DNA from: Oscillospiraceae bacterium | Lineage (GTDB): Bacteria > Bacillota_A > Clostridia > Oscillospirales > Oscillospiraceae | Assembly: GCA_017396725.1 (NCBI GenBank) | Contig: JAFQLA010000290.1 | Location: 1 to 5,935 of the forward strand | DNA: 5,935 nt | Direction of reading: 5' to 3' | In this document: one piece after another, positions 5,780 through 5,935 of the stretch | How the letters are laid out: each line of letters begins with the position of its first letter | Position numbering within the stretch: the first letter of the stretch is position 1 | Notes under the pieces: model-generated | Databases searched by the model: none | What the model was told of the DNA's origin: nothing | What the model saw: the letters and a program-made list of their open reading frames with translations, nothing else | Translations under genes and position numbers: made by a program

Positions 5780-5808
5780 TTGACAAACAGGAGAAGATTT
5801 GGTATTCT
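5780..5808 (+). promoter_or_regulatory. Rightward promoter P1, possibly of a stable-RNA operon
   Basis: A perfect TTGACA (5780-5785), a 17-nt spacer and TATTCT (5803-5808). An A-rich stretch containing AAAAAAGTT (5760-5768) precedes it, like an UP element. It is directed toward the right edge, where no gene is visible inside the window. Confidence 0.65.
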
Positions 5809-5872
5809 AACAAAGCTGTCGCGCTGAGAGGCGCCGCGGAAGAAAAAAGTTGAAAAGAAATGAAAAAAGTTC

Positions 5873-5902
5873 TTGACAACAGATAGTCAACTGTGATAAG
5901 AT
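5873..5902 (+). promoter_or_regulatory. Rightward promoter P2, possibly of a stable-RNA operon
   Basis: A perfect TTGACA (5873-5878) with GATAAG (5895-5900) after 16 nt, preceded by an extended-10 TG at 5892-5893; TAAGAT (5897-5902) after 18 nt is an alternative. The A-rich run before it repeats GAAAAAAGTT at 5842-5851 and 5862-5871. A dyad TTGAC-N8-GTCAA spans 5873-5890. Tandem promoters of this kind, 93 bp apart, are typical of Firmicute rRNA operons. Confidence 0.6.
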
Positions 5903-5906
5903 AGCA

Positions 5907-5925
5907 ATGTTCCGCACAGGAACGT
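5907..5925 (+). other. Hairpin at the start of the rightward transcript
   Basis: GTTCC-GCACA-GGAAC (5909-5923) forms a 5-bp stem, extended by a T-G and an A-T pair. It begins about where P2 transcription would start. Without a U-tract it is not a terminator. The bases that follow, to the window edge, resemble the leader that precedes 16S rRNA in Firmicutes, but the sequence stops too early to tell. Confidence 0.4.
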
Positions 5926-5935
5926 GTACCTTGTA

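Noticed and set aside
5821..5834. GCGC-N6-GCGC as a terminator or attenuator of P1
   Set aside because: The stem is only 4 bp and is followed by A-rich rather than T-rich sequence on the plus strand.

Overview
The window looks like a chromosomal segment of a GC-rich Firmicute, most likely a gut-type clostridium of the Oscillospiraceae/Ruminococcaceae kind. This is inferred from strong GGAGG-type ribosome binding sites, GC-rich coding sequence with AT-rich intergenic promoters, clostridial-type proteins (Xpt, Mrp, a YhaN-like ATPase, an ELFV amino-acid dehydrogenase) and hairpins with U-tracts. No phage, IS element, CRISPR array or tRNA is visible.

Layout, left to right: (1) 1-769, minus strand, the N-terminal 256 codons of a Glu/Leu/Phe/Val-family amino-acid dehydrogenase that runs off the left edge. 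(2) 893-1783, plus strand, a LysR-type regulator read divergently from it. The 123-bp gap holds back-to-back promoters that appear to share one self-complementary TTGCAA -35 box at the exact centre of a 30-bp dyad. (3) A bidirectional terminator at 1813-1840 separates lysR from the convergent xpt gene. (4) 1856-2428, minus strand, xanthine phosphoribosyltransferase with its own promoter. (5) A second terminator, identical in sequence to the first, lies at 2533-2560. (6) 2568-3395, minus strand, a Mrp/NBP35-type P-loop ATPase (Fe-S carrier family). (7) 3470-5677, minus strand, a large SMC/Rad50-like ATPase of the YhaN type with a membrane hairpin between its coiled coils. (8) 5693-5935, an AT-rich intergenic region with the leftward yhaN-like promoter and two tandem strong rightward promoters. 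These tandem promoters and the hairpin leader after them resemble the start of a stable-RNA (rRNA or tRNA) operon just beyond the right edge.

How the parts work together: the dehydrogenase and LysR gene form a probable regulator-target pair for amino-acid catabolism. xpt is a stand-alone purine-salvage gene insulated by a terminator on either side. The yhaN-like gene and mrp lie in the same direction with no clear terminator between them, and their promoter regions share a 16-bp element (14/16 identical), so they may be co-expressed. Nothing here is a clear new multi-gene system. The points most worth following are the shared dyad promoter, the unusual N-terminal region of the dehydrogenase, the yhaN-like gene without an adjacent nuclease partner, the shared promoter element, and the duplicated terminator.
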